Assembly (NCBI GenBank): GCA_023129815.1
Contig: JAGMBH010000031.1
Coordinates: 1 to 6,680 of the forward strand
Origin: Dehalococcoidia bacterium
Lineage (GTDB): Bacteria; Chloroflexota; Dehalococcoidia; GIF9; AB-539-J10
Length of the DNA stretch: 6,680 nt
Direction: 5' to 3'
Position numbers and translations under genes: made by a program. Within the stretch, counting starts at the first letter, position 1. Every line of letters begins with the position of its first letter. This document shows positions 6,291 through 6,680 of this stretch, piece by piece. Under the pieces are notes generated by a model. The model saw only the letters and a list, made by a program, of their open reading frames with translations, did not search any database and had not been told where the DNA came from.

Positions 6291-6680
6291 TTACCCCAGG
6301 CATTCAGCTATCCTCAATTTAGCGCTGCGGCTGCGTGGGTTGGATTCTATCTCCAACGAAGTAGGTTTAATAACCTTCCTTGATATAAGCTTTAAGGTGG
6401 CCACATGCCCACAACGACATATTATTGTTCCCGGTGGACATAGGCAACTACTAGCTTCGTGACGCATAAATTCCTTGACTATGCGATCTTCCAGGGAGTG
6501 ATAGCTGATAACTACTAACCGGCCCCGAAAACGAAGGAGATTAATAGTTTGTTCCAGAGCCACTTTTAGGTTCTCCAACTCTCTATTAACCGCGATGCGA
6601 AGTGCCATAAAGGTCCTAGTGGCTGGGTGAATCTTGGCATGCTTGCGGCCAAGGACTTGCTCTACCACTTGGGCAAGTTG
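6291..6680 (-). CDS. rsmH: 16S rRNA m4C1402 methyltransferase RsmH (C-terminal part, cut by right edge)
   Basis: RsmH (MraW) methylates N4 of C1402 in the 16S rRNA decoding centre using S-adenosylmethionine. The visible 129 residues are the C-terminal part of a protein that is usually about 310 residues; the frame is open to the right edge. Characteristic segments are KIHPATRTFMALRIAVNREL, GRLVVISYHSLEDRIVKEFM, the cysteine cluster CLCPPGTIICRCGHVATLK, and the terminal NPRSRSAKLRIAE. The methyl-donor motif I is outside the window. A GTG at 6668 is an internal valine codon, not a start: the frame continues upstream as QLAQ, which fits the family. In most bacteria this gene is near the head of the division/cell-wall cluster followed by ftsL and ftsI; here ftsA comes next. 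Confidence 0.96.
   Translation of the reverse strand, partial: QLAQVVEQVLGRKHAKIHPATRTFMALRIAVNRELENLKVALEQTINLLRFRGRLVVISYHSLEDRIVKEFMRHEASSCLCPPGTIICRCGHVATLKLISRKVIKPTSLEIESNPRSRSAKLRIAECLG

Noticed and set aside
6666..6668. GTG as the start of a short 125-residue protein
   Set aside because: The frame is open upstream and the sequence is the middle of RsmH, so this is an internal valine codon.

Overview
The window looks like a piece of a bacterial chromosome from the class Dehalococcoidia (phylum Chloroflexota) or a close relative. This rests on gene order and protein character, not on a search: rsmH is followed directly by ftsA and ftsZ with no mur, ftsI, ftsW or ftsQ genes between them. 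The division genes are then followed by nrdR and a B12-dependent (class II) ribonucleotide reductase. As I recall, Dehalococcoides, which lacks peptidoglycan, has this arrangement. Everything recognisable is on the minus strand, so the genes read from the right edge to the left.

Layout in the direction of transcription: (1) 6680-6291, the C-terminal part of rsmH, a 16S rRNA methyltransferase cut by the window edge. (2) 6256-5009, ftsA, the actin-like FtsZ membrane anchor. (3) 5048-3921, ftsZ, overlapping the end of ftsA by 40 bases. (4) 3902-3866, a strong hairpin that probably ends the division transcript. (5) 3860-3805, a short control region with two candidate NrdR boxes 31 bp apart, a separate 16-bp palindrome, a possible promoter and a Shine-Dalgarno. 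(6) 3797-3273, nrdR, the zinc-ribbon/ATP-cone repressor of ribonucleotide reductase genes. (7) 3269-792, nrdJ, the adenosylcobalamin-dependent reductase. (8) 779 to the left edge, a GAF-domain protein joined to a PD-(D/E)XK-like fold lacking the catalytic lysine, cut by the window edge.

The window seems to hold two transcription units: a division unit (rsmH-ftsA-ftsZ) and a dNTP-supply unit (nrdR-nrdJ-GAF protein). In the second, NrdR would sense ATP/dATP and repress its own operon through the paired boxes. Both units are tightly packed, and at two junctions the Shine-Dalgarno of the downstream gene doubles as an AGG-AGG Arg-Arg codon pair in the upstream gene. The best candidates for something little described are the GAF/nuclease-like protein at the end of the reductase operon, the non-terminal FtsZ tail peptide, and the compact nrdR control region. 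No RNA genes, mobile elements or CRISPR arrays were seen.
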